Notes under the pieces: generated by a model
The model's input: the letters and a program-made list of their open reading frames with translations, nothing else
Told to the model about the DNA's origin: nothing
The model's database searches: none
Program-made: the position numbers and the translations under genes
NCBI GenBank assembly: GCA_030648705.1
Contig: JAUSHF010000009.1
Coordinates: forward strand, 1 to 7,366
Length of the DNA: 7,366 bases
From: a bacterium
GTDB lineage: Bacteria > Patescibacteriota > Minisyncoccia > Phycocordibacterales > PALSA-1337
Reading direction: 5' to 3'
Shown: positions 1 through 5,637 of the stretch, one piece after another
Numbering within the stretch: the stretch's first letter is position 1
Layout: each line of letters opens with the position of its first letter

Positions 1-62
1 GACTTTCATTTGGGTGTAATTATGAATTGGAGAAGACTTTATAGGTAAAGAGTGCTATTTTT

Positions 63-71
63 TGCTATAAT
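63..71 (+). promoter_or_regulatory. Extended -10 promoter of the nitroreductase-folD-adaptor-methyltransferase run
   Basis: A perfect -10 hexamer TATAAT at 66-71 is preceded by TGC, giving the extended -10 form TGnTATAAT. The predicted transcript start near 78 leaves a leader of about 24 bases before the ATG at 102. No good -35 is visible: the best 18-base-spaced candidate is TAGGTA at 42-47, which is expected to matter less when the TGn element is present. Because the next three genes follow with tiny gaps, this is probably the main promoter for all four. It is read by eye and not tested. Confidence 0.6.
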
Positions 72-101
72 GAAAATGTATTAACTAATCTCAAAAATAA
101 A

Positions 102-719
102 ATGTCATTCACATCTAACTTAAATTGGCGTTACTCTGTAAAGAAATTTTCTGGAGCTAAAGTGCCAGAAGAAAACGTAAAGACAATACTAGAATCAATA
201 AGACTAGCTCCATCTTCGTACGGCATACAACCTTTTCACATAACAGTGATTTCAGAAAATAAAGAATTAAGAGAGGATTTGAAGAAATCTGCTTGGGGAC
301 AGGAACAGCTCACTACGGCATCCCATGTCTTAGTTTTTTCTGCTTTGAGTAATGTGATAGAAAGGGTGGATCAATACATAGATCTTTTTTCTGGAGGAAT
401 TATAGAAAAAAAGGAAGCATTAAAAGGTTTTGAAACTATGGCAAAGGGAGCGCTTTCTACTTTGACTCCAGAATTAGCTACTGCCTGGGCAAAAAGACAG
501 GCCTATATCGCTTTAGGTTTCGGATTGGCTACTTGTGCCGAAATGAATATCGATTCTTGTCCTATGGAAGGATTTGATAATATAGCTTTTAAGAAGATAT
601 TAGGTTTATCAGAGAATTTGAATCCCGCAGTCTTACTTACGATAGGATATAGAGATCCGAGTGATACAGCTTTACCCAAGACTCGTTTTTCTGAGAGTGA
701 ATTATTTGACTTTAGATAA
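102..719 (+). CDS. NfsB-like NAD(P)H-dependent nitroreductase (FMN flavoprotein)
   Basis: This 205-aa protein has the length and full motif order of the NfsB branch of the nitroreductase fold, cytosolic FMN enzymes that act as homodimers and pass electrons from NAD(P)H to nitroaromatics, quinones or pterins. FMN-site motifs visible are R10-Y-S12-V-K14 near the N-terminus, PSSYGIQPF at 37-45, the TASHVLVFSA strand at 72-81, CPMEGFD at 153-159 with E156, and the C-terminal LPKTR at 191-195, whose K193 and R195 match the phosphate-binding Lys/Arg of NfsB. No signal peptide or membrane segment is seen. The ATG at 102 gives the usual N-terminus and lies about 24 bases after a predicted transcript start; there is no Shine-Dalgarno. 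It is the first gene of a compact run, with folD 7 bases behind its TAA. The family is clear but the substrate is not; E. coli NfsB has been described with dihydropteridine reductase activity, which is intriguing next to folD. Confidence 0.9.
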   Translation: MSFTSNLNWRYSVKKFSGAKVPEENVKTILESIRLAPSSYGIQPFHITVISENKELREDLKKSAWGQEQLTTASHVLVFSALSNVIERVDQYIDLFSGGIIEKKEALKGFETMAKGALSTLTPELATAWAKRQAYIALGFGLATCAEMNIDSCPMEGFDNIAFKKILGLSENLNPAVLLTIGYRDPSDTALPKTRFSESELFDFR

Positions 720-726
720 TATAAAC

Positions 727-1623
727 ATGGCAATAATAATAGATGGCAAAAAAGTAAGAGATGAAAGACGGGCGATTCTCGGCGCTAGAATAGCGTCTTT
801 GAAAGATAAAATAGAGAATTTTATTTCTCCTGCTTTAGCCATAGTTCAAATAGGGGATAGGGCGGAATCAAATATTTATATAAAGAATAAGATCATTTTC
901 GGTGAAAAAGTAGGAATATCTGTAATCTTAAAAAAATATCCAGACAGTATTCTTGAATCGGAAATAATTTCAGAAATTAAAAAAGTGGGGGAGGATGCGG
1001 GAGTAGATGGAATTATTGTTCAGCTTCCTCTGCCAGCTCATTTGAATAAAAATAATGTGCTCGACGCCATACCTCTAAACAAGGACGCAGATGGACTAAC
1101 TTCTGCAAATTCAGAACTTTTTTATTCTGATGATAAAAATGATAAAAGCTCTTTTGAAAAAGCTGTTATTCCAGCCACAGCTCGTGGTGTTATGGAATTA
1201 TGCACAGCTTACGGTATTTTTTTTGAAGGTAAAAATGTAACCGTCCTCGGTAGATCAAATTTAGTTGGTAGACCTATCGCTAAATTAGTAGAGAGAAAGG
1301 GTGGAAAAGTGACAGTCTGTCATAGAGTAACTACAGATATACCCGCTAAAGTAAAAAGTGCTGATATTGTAATAACAGCTATAGGAAGTCCGGGATTTAT
1401 AAGAAAAGATTGGGTTAAGGATGGTCAGATTATAATAGATGTAGGTCTTACTGTCCTGAAGGATTCTGAAGGTAAAAATAAATTCAGTGGAGATGTTTCC
1501 TTCGATGAAGTATCCCCAATAGTAAAAATGATTACTCCAGTGCCTGGTGGGGTAGGTGCTATGACGGTACTTGCTCTCTTTGAAAATATTCTCGATTTAT
1601 TCTTAAATAGTCGAAATATGTGA
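727..1623 (+). CDS. folD: FolD: methylenetetrahydrofolate dehydrogenase / methenyltetrahydrofolate cyclohydrolase
   Basis: FolD is a cytosolic bifunctional enzyme that oxidises 5,10-methylene-THF with NADP+ and hydrolyses the product to 10-formyl-THF for purine and formyl-Met synthesis. The 298-aa protein is full length. The catalytic Y51-xxx-K55 lies in SNIYIKNK, Q99 in VQLPLP, and D122 in KDADGL. The Rossmann domain carries GRSNLVGRP (175-183), and the C-terminal signature PVPGGVGAMT spans 271-280. Two positions differ from the usual pattern: PATA (149-152) replaces PCTP, and GAMT replaces GPMT. An upstream in-frame GTG at 661 would add 22 residues inside the nitroreductase gene; the ATG at 727 gives the standard MAIIIDGKKV start and is preferred. 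It begins 7 bases after the nitroreductase stop, so the two are surely co-transcribed. It ends in the only TGA stop of the window and is followed 6 bases later, in the same frame, by the adaptor gene. Confidence 0.95.
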   Translation: MAIIIDGKKVRDERRAILGARIASLKDKIENFISPALAIVQIGDRAESNIYIKNKIIFGEKVGISVILKKYPDSILESEIISEIKKVGEDAGVDGIIVQLPLPAHLNKNNVLDAIPLNKDADGLTSANSELFYSDDKNDKSSFEKAVIPATARGVMELCTAYGIFFEGKNVTVLGRSNLVGRPIAKLVERKGGKVTVCHRVTTDIPAKVKSADIVITAIGSPGFIRKDWVKDGQIIIDVGLTVLKDSEGKNKFSGDVSFDEVSPIVKMITPVPGGVGAMTVLALFENILDLFLNSRNM

Positions 1624-1629
1624 TATACT

Positions 1630-3189
1630 ATGGTTAATATGCGTAATTTTTTTAATTTTATTTTAAGAAATAAATGGTGGTCGATTTTTATTGTCATTAT
1701 ACTAATAGTAGTTATCTTTCTTTTTAAAGGAGGTACGAGCGGTGGAGTAGAATTCGCTACTGCTTCTAATATGCAGTTAATAGAAGAGATTTCTGCAGTG
1801 GGTAAAGTAATGCCCGACAAAACTGTCGATTTATCTTTTGATAAAGCAGGAACAGTATCTAAAGTTTATGTAGAAGTGGGTGATAAAGTATCCGCTGGGC
1901 AGATACTTGCATCTTTAGATTCTGGAGAGGTGAGTGCTTCGCTCCGTGGTGCGGAAGCAGATGTCTTAGCAGAAGAAGCAAAATATGCCGAATTAGAAAG
2001 AGGTACCAGAAAAGAAGAGCTCTCTGTTTACACGAGTAAAGTATCGAGTGCTGAGACCGTCTTTGCAAATACTAAAAGAGATTTACTAAATGCAATGGTA
2101 GACGCGAATACAAAATCAGAAAATGCGATTAGAAATAAAGTAGATGTCCTATTTGATAATGCAGAAAGTGTGAATCCTACTATAGATATTCATACGGATA
2201 GTACAAAAATAGAAACAGACATAAATGCATCGCGCCTTAAAGTTTCCGAAGCTTTTAATTTATGGAAAAAAAGTTTAAGTAATTCAGAAGTTAATTTTGA
2301 AATTGCAAGGAAAACATCGACCGAATCTTTGGCTATTATAAAGAGATTTCTGGATGATTTGTGGACTATCATAAATGATTTAAATGTGAATAATTCTGGA
2401 TTATCACAGATTGAAATAGATTCATATAGAAGTTCTTTGAGTGGTGCTTTAGCCGAATTTAATACTGCTGTGTCGGTAGAGGTAGGTGCTGATTCTTTGT
2501 ATAAAAATGCAGAGGCTGGTTTAACTACAGCTAAGAATGAGCTATCTCTTAAGCAGTCTGGTAGTTCTTCCGAAGAATTAAAAACTCAATTAGCACGTTT
2601 AGAAAGAGCGAGAGCAAATTTTTTGGTGTCGAAGAGTCAATATTCAAATACCTTAATAATAGCGCCATTTGCTGGTGTAGTGACTGCTGTAAATCCTAAA
2701 GTAGGGGAGGTATATATATCGGGTAAAAATGCTGTATCTTTAATGACAGATACATCCTTTAAAGTAGAAGTTCAGATTCCAGAAGTGGATATAGCGAAGG
2801 TGGCTATGGATAATACTGCAAATATTACTTTAGATGCATACGGCAAGAATGAAATTTTTACAGGTAAAGTAATTAGTATAGATCCAGCAGAGACCATATT
2901 CGAAGGGGTTCCTTCGTATAAAGTGACTTTAAGATTTGACAACTCTGATAATAGAATTCGATCTGGAATGACAGCAAATGTGAGTATTATCACAAATGAT
3001 AAGAATGTATTAGCCATTCCTCTTCGTGCTGTGAAAAATATTGGAATGGATAAGAAGGTTAAGGTACAAAGAAATGGAAATATAGAGGAAATATCTATAA
3101 AGGCGGGTATAAAAGGAAACAATGGATTCACTGAAGTGATAGAAGGAATATCGGAAGGAGAAAAGGTTGTAGTAAATGAAAATAAATAA
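1630..3189 (+). CDS. HlyD/RND-type periplasmic adaptor (membrane fusion) protein
   Basis: The 519-aa protein has the layout of a membrane fusion or efflux adaptor. It has a short basic N-terminus, one membrane helix at about 18-33, and a first lipoyl half-motif at about 70-97 (AGTVSKVYVEVGDKVSAGQ). A long, mostly helical hairpin of about 240 residues (98-341) follows. Then come the second lipoyl half (about 342-373, IIAPFAGVVTAVNPKVGE), a beta-barrel (about 375-455) and a membrane-proximal domain (about 457-519, ending GISEGEKVVV). Such proteins sit outside the cytoplasmic membrane and couple an ABC or RND pump to extracytoplasmic partners. No ATPase or permease gene lies beside it here, which is unusual because MacA-type adaptors are normally next to MacB-like genes. 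The hairpin is long and its middle (about 150-290) is probably an inserted helical bundle. ATG 1630 is used; ATG 1639 is an equally possible start. It is tightly coupled to folD and the methyltransferase gene. Confidence 0.88.
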   Translation: MVNMRNFFNFILRNKWWSIFIVIILIVVIFLFKGGTSGGVEFATASNMQLIEEISAVGKVMPDKTVDLSFDKAGTVSKVYVEVGDKVSAGQILASLDSGEVSASLRGAEADVLAEEAKYAELERGTRKEELSVYTSKVSSAETVFANTKRDLLNAMVDANTKSENAIRNKVDVLFDNAESVNPTIDIHTDSTKIETDINASRLKVSEAFNLWKKSLSNSEVNFEIARKTSTESLAIIKRFLDDLWTIINDLNVNNSGLSQIEIDSYRSSLSGALAEFNTAVSVEVGADSLYKNAEAGLTTAKNELSLKQSGSSSEELKTQLARLERARANFLVSKSQYSNTLIIAPFAGVVTAVNPKVGEVYISGKNAVSLMTDTSFKVEVQIPEVDIAKVAMDNTANITLDAYGKNEIFTGKVISIDPAETIFEGVPSYKVTLRFDNSDNRIRSGMTANVSIITNDKNVLAIPLRAVKNIGMDKKVKVQRNGNIEEISIKAGIKGNNGFTEVIEGISEGEKVVVNENK

Positions 3190-3190
3190 T

Positions 3191-4126
3191 ATGAATGATT
3201 TAGAAATAATTATTACAGAACCGTCCGAAGGATATTCTTTAATTGATAGTGGTGATGGAGAGAAATTAGAGAAGTGGGGAAACGTATTAGTTAGAAGACC
3301 TGACCCACAATCTCTTTGGAAGAAAAGATTAGACGATGGAGAATGGAAAAAAGCTTCTGCAGTTTTCTCTAGAAGCGAAGCGGATGCTAAGTGGGTTTCT
3401 GATAAGGATGTTCCAGATAGCTGGAATATATCTTTTGATGACATGAAATTAAAAATAAAATTAACCGCTTTTAAGCACACAGGACTCTTTCCAGAACAAA
3501 TAAAGAACTGGGAATGGATGAGGGAAGTGATCTGTGGAAAAACCCGTGGAAAAGCTGTGGATAATATGGGGGAAAGTAGCCCAGAAAATGAAGGTTTTGA
3601 AGTATTGAACTTGTTCGGATACACAGGTGGTGCCTCACTAAGTGCGTCTTTAGCTGGTGCAAAAGTAGTTCATGTAGATAGTTCCAAATCAGCAGTGGCC
3701 TGGGCACGTGAAAATGCCGAATTATCAGGCTTAAAAGACAATCCTATTCGCTGGATATTGGAAGATGCTCGTCTATTCGTAGAAAGGGAAATAAAAAGAG
3801 GAAGAAAATACGATGGAATAATCCTAGATCCACCGGCGTTTGGACACGGTGCAAATAATGAAATTTGGAAAATAGAAGAGGACTTTATGCCTCTGATTGA
3901 GAATTGTATTTCTCTTTTAAAGCCGGATCCTTCATTTTTTATTCTAAACGGATATTCCGCTGGATATTCAGCTTTGGCATATAAGAATAATCTTTTGCCT
4001 TTAGTTCTGAAATTTGGCGGGGAAATAGGAATGGGTGAATTAGCTATTAGAGAATTGGAAACAGAGAAAGGGAAAAATGACGGACGACTTTTGCCTTGCG
4101 GAATATTTGCTAGATGGAAAAAATAA
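3191..4126 (+). CDS. Class I SAM-dependent methyltransferase, RlmI/COG1092-like, without PUA domain
   Basis: The 311-aa product belongs to the COG1092 family (PF10672-type), whose characterised members such as RlmI methylate 23S rRNA cytosines. Seen in the sequence: an N-terminal segment with LIDSGDGEKLEKWG (17-30) and RRPDPQSLW (35-43); the conserved HTGLFPEQ (96-103); SAM-binding motif I NLFGYTGGASL (140-150), followed by the acidic D163 of VVHVDSSK; and catalytic-loop motif IV ILDPPAFGHG (211-220). The N-terminal PUA domain of RlmI is absent, as in many short bacterial homologues, so the RNA target cannot be inferred. Residues 114-137 form a low-complexity hydrophilic insertion before motif I. 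I chose the ATG at 3191, one base after the adaptor stop. The ATG at 3176 would overlap the adaptor by 14 bases and add only KINNM; an AAGG lies upstream of it but inside adaptor codons. It is the last gene of the run, ending about 55 bases before a strong hairpin. Confidence 0.85.
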   Translation: MNDLEIIITEPSEGYSLIDSGDGEKLEKWGNVLVRRPDPQSLWKKRLDDGEWKKASAVFSRSEADAKWVSDKDVPDSWNISFDDMKLKIKLTAFKHTGLFPEQIKNWEWMREVICGKTRGKAVDNMGESSPENEGFEVLNLFGYTGGASLSASLAGAKVVHVDSSKSAVAWARENAELSGLKDNPIRWILEDARLFVEREIKRGRKYDGIILDPPAFGHGANNEIWKIEEDFMPLIENCISLLKPDPSFFILNGYSAGYSALAYKNNLLPLVLKFGGEIGMGELAIRELETEKGKNDGRLLPCGIFARWKK

Positions 4127-4181
4127 ATAAAAACAGATATAAAAAAAGTAGAAAAGAAATGGGACGAGATAGAAAAGGGAA

Positions 4182-4210
4182 GGCCGGTTTGCGCGAAGCG
4201 CAAACCGGCC
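4182..4210. terminator. GC-rich perfect hairpin between convergent genes, probable terminator
   Basis: A 13-bp perfect inverted repeat (arms 4182-4194 and 4198-4210) closes on GAA, so the tip reads GCGAAGC, a known exceptionally stable hairpin. Twenty-one of 29 bases are G or C in an otherwise AT-rich region. The arms can be extended outward by an imperfect stem: AGAA 4171-4174 with TTCT 4214-4217, and GACGA 4163-4167 with TCGTC 4218-4222. It lies 56 bases after the methyltransferase stop and 21 bases beyond the stop of the small minus-strand gene. The flank read on the minus strand is T-rich (TTCCCTTTTC), while the plus-strand flank is not a T-tract. It is therefore a better intrinsic terminator for the minus gene, though it may act in both directions. 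Confidence 0.7.
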
Positions 4211-4231
4211 AACTTCTTCGTCTCAAAAATC

Positions 4232-4417
4232 CTAGAAAATTTTCACCATCTTAAACAGACCCGCTTGGTGAAAACTGAAGATTGCCAGAATGATCACTGA
4301 TATTGCTACCAAGATCTGAAACCATATCCCCGACGGAGCATGTAAACTTCTCCAAGACGAGAATACGTTTTCTTCCGAATGGTTGAGGTGTTTTCGTGTG
4401 ATTCTGTAGTGTCTCAT
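4232..4417 (-). CDS. Small single-pass membrane protein, function unknown
   Basis: I do not recognise this protein. From the ATG at 4417 it has 61 residues: a basic, His/Arg-rich N-terminal half (MRHYRITRKHLNH), a polar SEENVFSSWRSLHAPSG stretch, one strongly hydrophobic helix (about residues 32-49, WFQILVAISVIILAIFSF) and a short tail ending MVKIF before TAG. By the positive-inside rule the N-terminus should be cytosolic. Support for it being real: a good promoter at 4449-4477 on this strand with a predicted start near 4442, a strong hairpin 21 bases after its stop with a T-rich flank on this strand, and no competing gene opposite. ATG 4447 (71 aa) and ATG 4465 are other in-frame starts. ATG 4447 has a purine-rich AAAGGTGG upstream but would lie before the predicted transcript start. 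It is transcribed convergently to the methyltransferase and divergently from the SIMPL gene. Confidence 0.5.
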   Translation of the reverse strand: MRHYRITRKHLNHSEENVFSSWRSLHAPSGIWFQILVAISVIILAIFSFHQAGLFKMVKIF

Positions 4418-4448
4418 GTGGTACCAGCCTTTCTTGTTATCTTGCATT

Positions 4449-4477
4449 ATTATACCACCTTTCATTAAGACACGCAA
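4449..4477 (-). promoter_or_regulatory. Promoter of the small minus-strand gene
   Basis: On the minus strand, TTGCGT (4477-4472) is followed after exactly 17 bases by TATAAT (4454-4449), preceded by TGG, giving an extended -10. The predicted transcript start near 4442 leaves about 25 bases to the ATG at 4417, similar to the 24-29 base leaders predicted for the nitroreductase and SIMPL genes. A separate perfect TTGACA lies upstream at 4494-4489; with a 19-base spacer it faces CTTAAT (4469-4464), preceded by TGT, which could be a second start giving a very short leader to ATG 4447. Confidence 0.55.
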
Positions 4478-4479
4478 TA

Positions 4480-4509
4480 TCCATACTGTGTCAAATTCCG
4501 TGGTATAAT
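4480..4509 (+). promoter_or_regulatory. Promoter of the SIMPL-domain gene (extended -10)
   Basis: TATAAT at 4504-4509 is preceded by TGG at 4501-4503, an extended -10 identical to the one on the opposite strand at 4457-4449. The -35 region is weak, with the best candidate TCCATA at 4480-4485 spaced by 18. The predicted transcript start near 4516 leaves a leader of about 29 bases before the ATG at 4545. The two promoters point away from each other and their predicted start points are about 75 bases apart. Confidence 0.6.
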
Positions 4510-4544
4510 TTAATTGTTATTAGCTTAACTAAATAAAAAAATAT

Positions 4545-5330
4545 ATGGAGCCTAAAAATAATGGGAATTTTTTCCAGTCAAATATGTTTAAAATAGCGTT
4601 AGGAGTATTATCTCTATTCTTAATCGTCGAAATTGTCAGTGTTATAGATAATTTAGGGAAATCAGATCTTGTTACTAACACCATCACAGTAGAAGGTAAG
4701 GGTGAAGAATTCGCTATACCTGATGTAGCCATCTTTTCAGTAACAGTTACTAAGGAAGCTAAGACTGTACTAGAAGCTCAGAAATTAATGTCAGATAAAA
4801 TGAATGTAATAATCGCTGAAGTTAAGAAGGCAGGTGTGGCAGAGAAAGATATTAAGACAGAAAACTATTATGTAAACCCTAAATATGATTATACCTCAAG
4901 TGCTTGTATTCAGGGATATTGTCCTCCTACAAAGCCAGTATTTATAGGATATGAAGTTAGCCAGTCTATACAGGTAAAAATTAGAGAGGTGGTAAAGGCA
5001 GGCGATATCCTAAGTACAGTCGGTGGACTTGGTGCTACAAGCATTGGAAATCTAAATTTCACAGTAGATGATCAGGATACTATTAAAGATAAAGCTAGAA
5101 ATTTAGCTATTGCAAATGCTAAGACAAAGGCAGATGAATTAGCAAAACAATTAGGTGTTAAATTAGTAAGAGTGGTAAGTTTCTCTGAGAATGGAGGAAA
5201 TTATCCTATGTACGACAAAGCTATGATGAGTTCCAGTGTATCTGCGCCAGCTGTATCTAGAGGAGTGGATTTGCCACAAGGTGAGACAAAGATAGTTTCA
5301 AATGTAAATATTACTTACGAGATAAAATAA
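4545..5330 (+). CDS. SIMPL-domain (DUF541) membrane-anchored protein
   Basis: The 261-aa protein has a short polar N-terminus, one membrane helix at about 15-34 (FKIALGVLSLFLIVEIVSVI, probably an uncleaved anchor) and an extracytoplasmic SIMPL domain over about 44-260. Family marks visible are TITVEGKGEEFAIPDVA (46-62), an alternating beta region FSVTVTKEA with a following helix (64-95), GYEVSQSIQVKI (135-146), and the helix AIANAKTKADELAKQLGV (188-205). SIMPL proteins are widespread periplasmic or surface proteins of uncertain function; some form oligomeric rings or barrels, and one mouse member binds a signalling kinase. An insertion at 110-131 holds the only two cysteines, C121 and C126 (ACIQGYCPP), which could form a disulfide outside the cell. 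The gene has its own promoter and an AT-only inverted repeat over its stop, so it is probably a single-gene unit. There is no Shine-Dalgarno before the ATG. Confidence 0.88.
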   Translation: MEPKNNGNFFQSNMFKIALGVLSLFLIVEIVSVIDNLGKSDLVTNTITVEGKGEEFAIPDVAIFSVTVTKEAKTVLEAQKLMSDKMNVIIAEVKKAGVAEKDIKTENYYVNPKYDYTSSACIQGYCPPTKPVFIGYEVSQSIQVKIREVVKAGDILSTVGGLGATSIGNLNFTVDDQDTIKDKARNLAIANAKTKADELAKQLGVKLVRVVSFSENGGNYPMYDKAMMSSSVSAPAVSRGVDLPQGETKIVSNVNITYEIK

Positions 5331-5353
5331 AATTTTCAATACGAAATTTTATT
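5326..5353 (+). terminator. AT-only inverted repeat over the SIMPL stop codon, weak terminator candidate
   Basis: Arms AATAAAATTT (5326-5335) and AAATTTTATT (5344-5353) are perfect 10-base reverse complements around an 8-base loop, followed by ATTATTTTTATTATT. The stem has no G-C pairs, so it is a weak intrinsic terminator at best. The left arm includes the TAA stop codon at 5328-5330. It could equally be an AT-rich sequence coincidence. Confidence 0.35.
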
Positions 5354-5369
5354 ATTTTTATTATTAAAT

Positions 5370-5398
5370 TTGACTCTTCTACCATTATCCTGTATTAT
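5370..5398 (+). promoter_or_regulatory. Promoter of secE-nusG-rplK
   Basis: TTGACT at 5370-5375 (one mismatch to TTGACA) and TATTAT at 5393-5398 (one mismatch to TATAAT) are separated by the ideal 17 bases. This is the most consensus-like -35/-10 pair in the window, as expected for a core housekeeping operon. The predicted transcript start near 5405 gives a leader of about 43 bases before the secE ATG at 5448, and that leader contains the hairpin and T-run at 5410-5431. Confidence 0.7.
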
Positions 5399-5409
5399 GG
5401 TATTAAATC

Positions 5410-5431
5410 ACCCCGAGGGAAGGGGTTTTTT
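5410..5431 (+). terminator. Terminator-like hairpin in the secE leader, possible attenuator
   Basis: The stem ACCCC (5410-5414) with GGGGT (5422-5426) encloses loop GAGGGAA, and the T-run 5426-5431 follows at once. This is the form of a Rho-independent terminator. It lies between the predicted promoter (5370-5398) and the secE start. There is no room for another promoter in the 16 bases after the T-run, so any transcript entering secE must pass through it. It could terminate SIMPL readthrough, or act as an attenuator in the secE-nusG-rplK leader. The stem is only five pairs, so leaky termination is likely. Confidence 0.6.
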
Positions 5432-5447
5432 AATAAAAGAAATTTAT

Positions 5448-5630
5448 ATGAGATTTATAGAATATATTAAAGATACAAAAAATGAAATGAATTTTGTAAA
5501 GTGGCCTACCAGAAAACAGGCTATGCTTTACACTGTTTTAGTGATTATTATTTCAGTAGCGGTAGCACTTCTTCTAGGAGTGTTCGACTTTGGTTTTGCT
5601 AGAATTACTAATTCACTTATAAATAAATAA
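5448..5630 (+). CDS. secE: SecE, preprotein translocase subunit
   Basis: SecE is the small clamp subunit of the SecYEG protein-conducting channel in the cytoplasmic membrane. The 60-aa product has the minimal one-helix form found in most bacteria: an amphipathic N-terminal segment (RFIEYIKDTKNEMNFVKWPT) with the signature V-K-W-P-T-R (18-23), a linker, a membrane helix at about 29-47 (YTVLVIIISVAVALLLGVF) and a short tail. An in-frame upstream reading region reaches back to 5370, but it would start inside the promoter and run through the leader hairpin; ATG 5448 gives the normal family N-terminus. The gene is followed 7 bases later by nusG, the classical bacterial neighbour, which supports the call despite the small size. 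No Shine-Dalgarno is present. Confidence 0.93.
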   Translation: MRFIEYIKDTKNEMNFVKWPTRKQAMLYTVLVIIISVAVALLLGVFDFGFARITNSLINK

Positions 5631-5637
5631 TATTTAT

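Noticed and set aside
1..48. Frame open from the window edge to TAG-G-TAA region, ending in TAA at 46-48, reading DFHLGVIMNWRRLYR
   Set aside because: It could be the tail of an upstream gene, but 15 codons without a stop are easily found by chance and no family is recognisable.
661..726. GTG-started extension of FolD by 22 residues
   Set aside because: It lies inside the nitroreductase coding region and is not FolD-like; ATG 727 gives the standard start.
1624..1629. TATACT just before the adaptor ATG as an internal promoter
   Set aside because: No matching -35 and position would put the transcript start at or after the ATG at 1630; only the alternative ATG 1639 could be served.
3010..3624. 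Long minus-strand frame opposite the adaptor and methyltransferase genes
   Set aside because: Ser/Phe/Pro-rich shadow of two confidently identified plus-strand genes; no own signals. The same applies to the other minus-strand frames inside genes, including 3670-4212.
4114..4254. Plus-strand 46-codon basic reading frame starting inside the methyltransferase end
   Set aside because: It overlaps the methyltransferase, runs through the perfect hairpin and has low-complexity Lys/Arg content from A-rich DNA; no promoter or family support.
5370..5447. In-frame upstream extension of SecE
   Set aside because: It would begin within the -35 element and translate the leader hairpin; no SecE has such an extension, and ATG 5448 gives the normal N-terminus.
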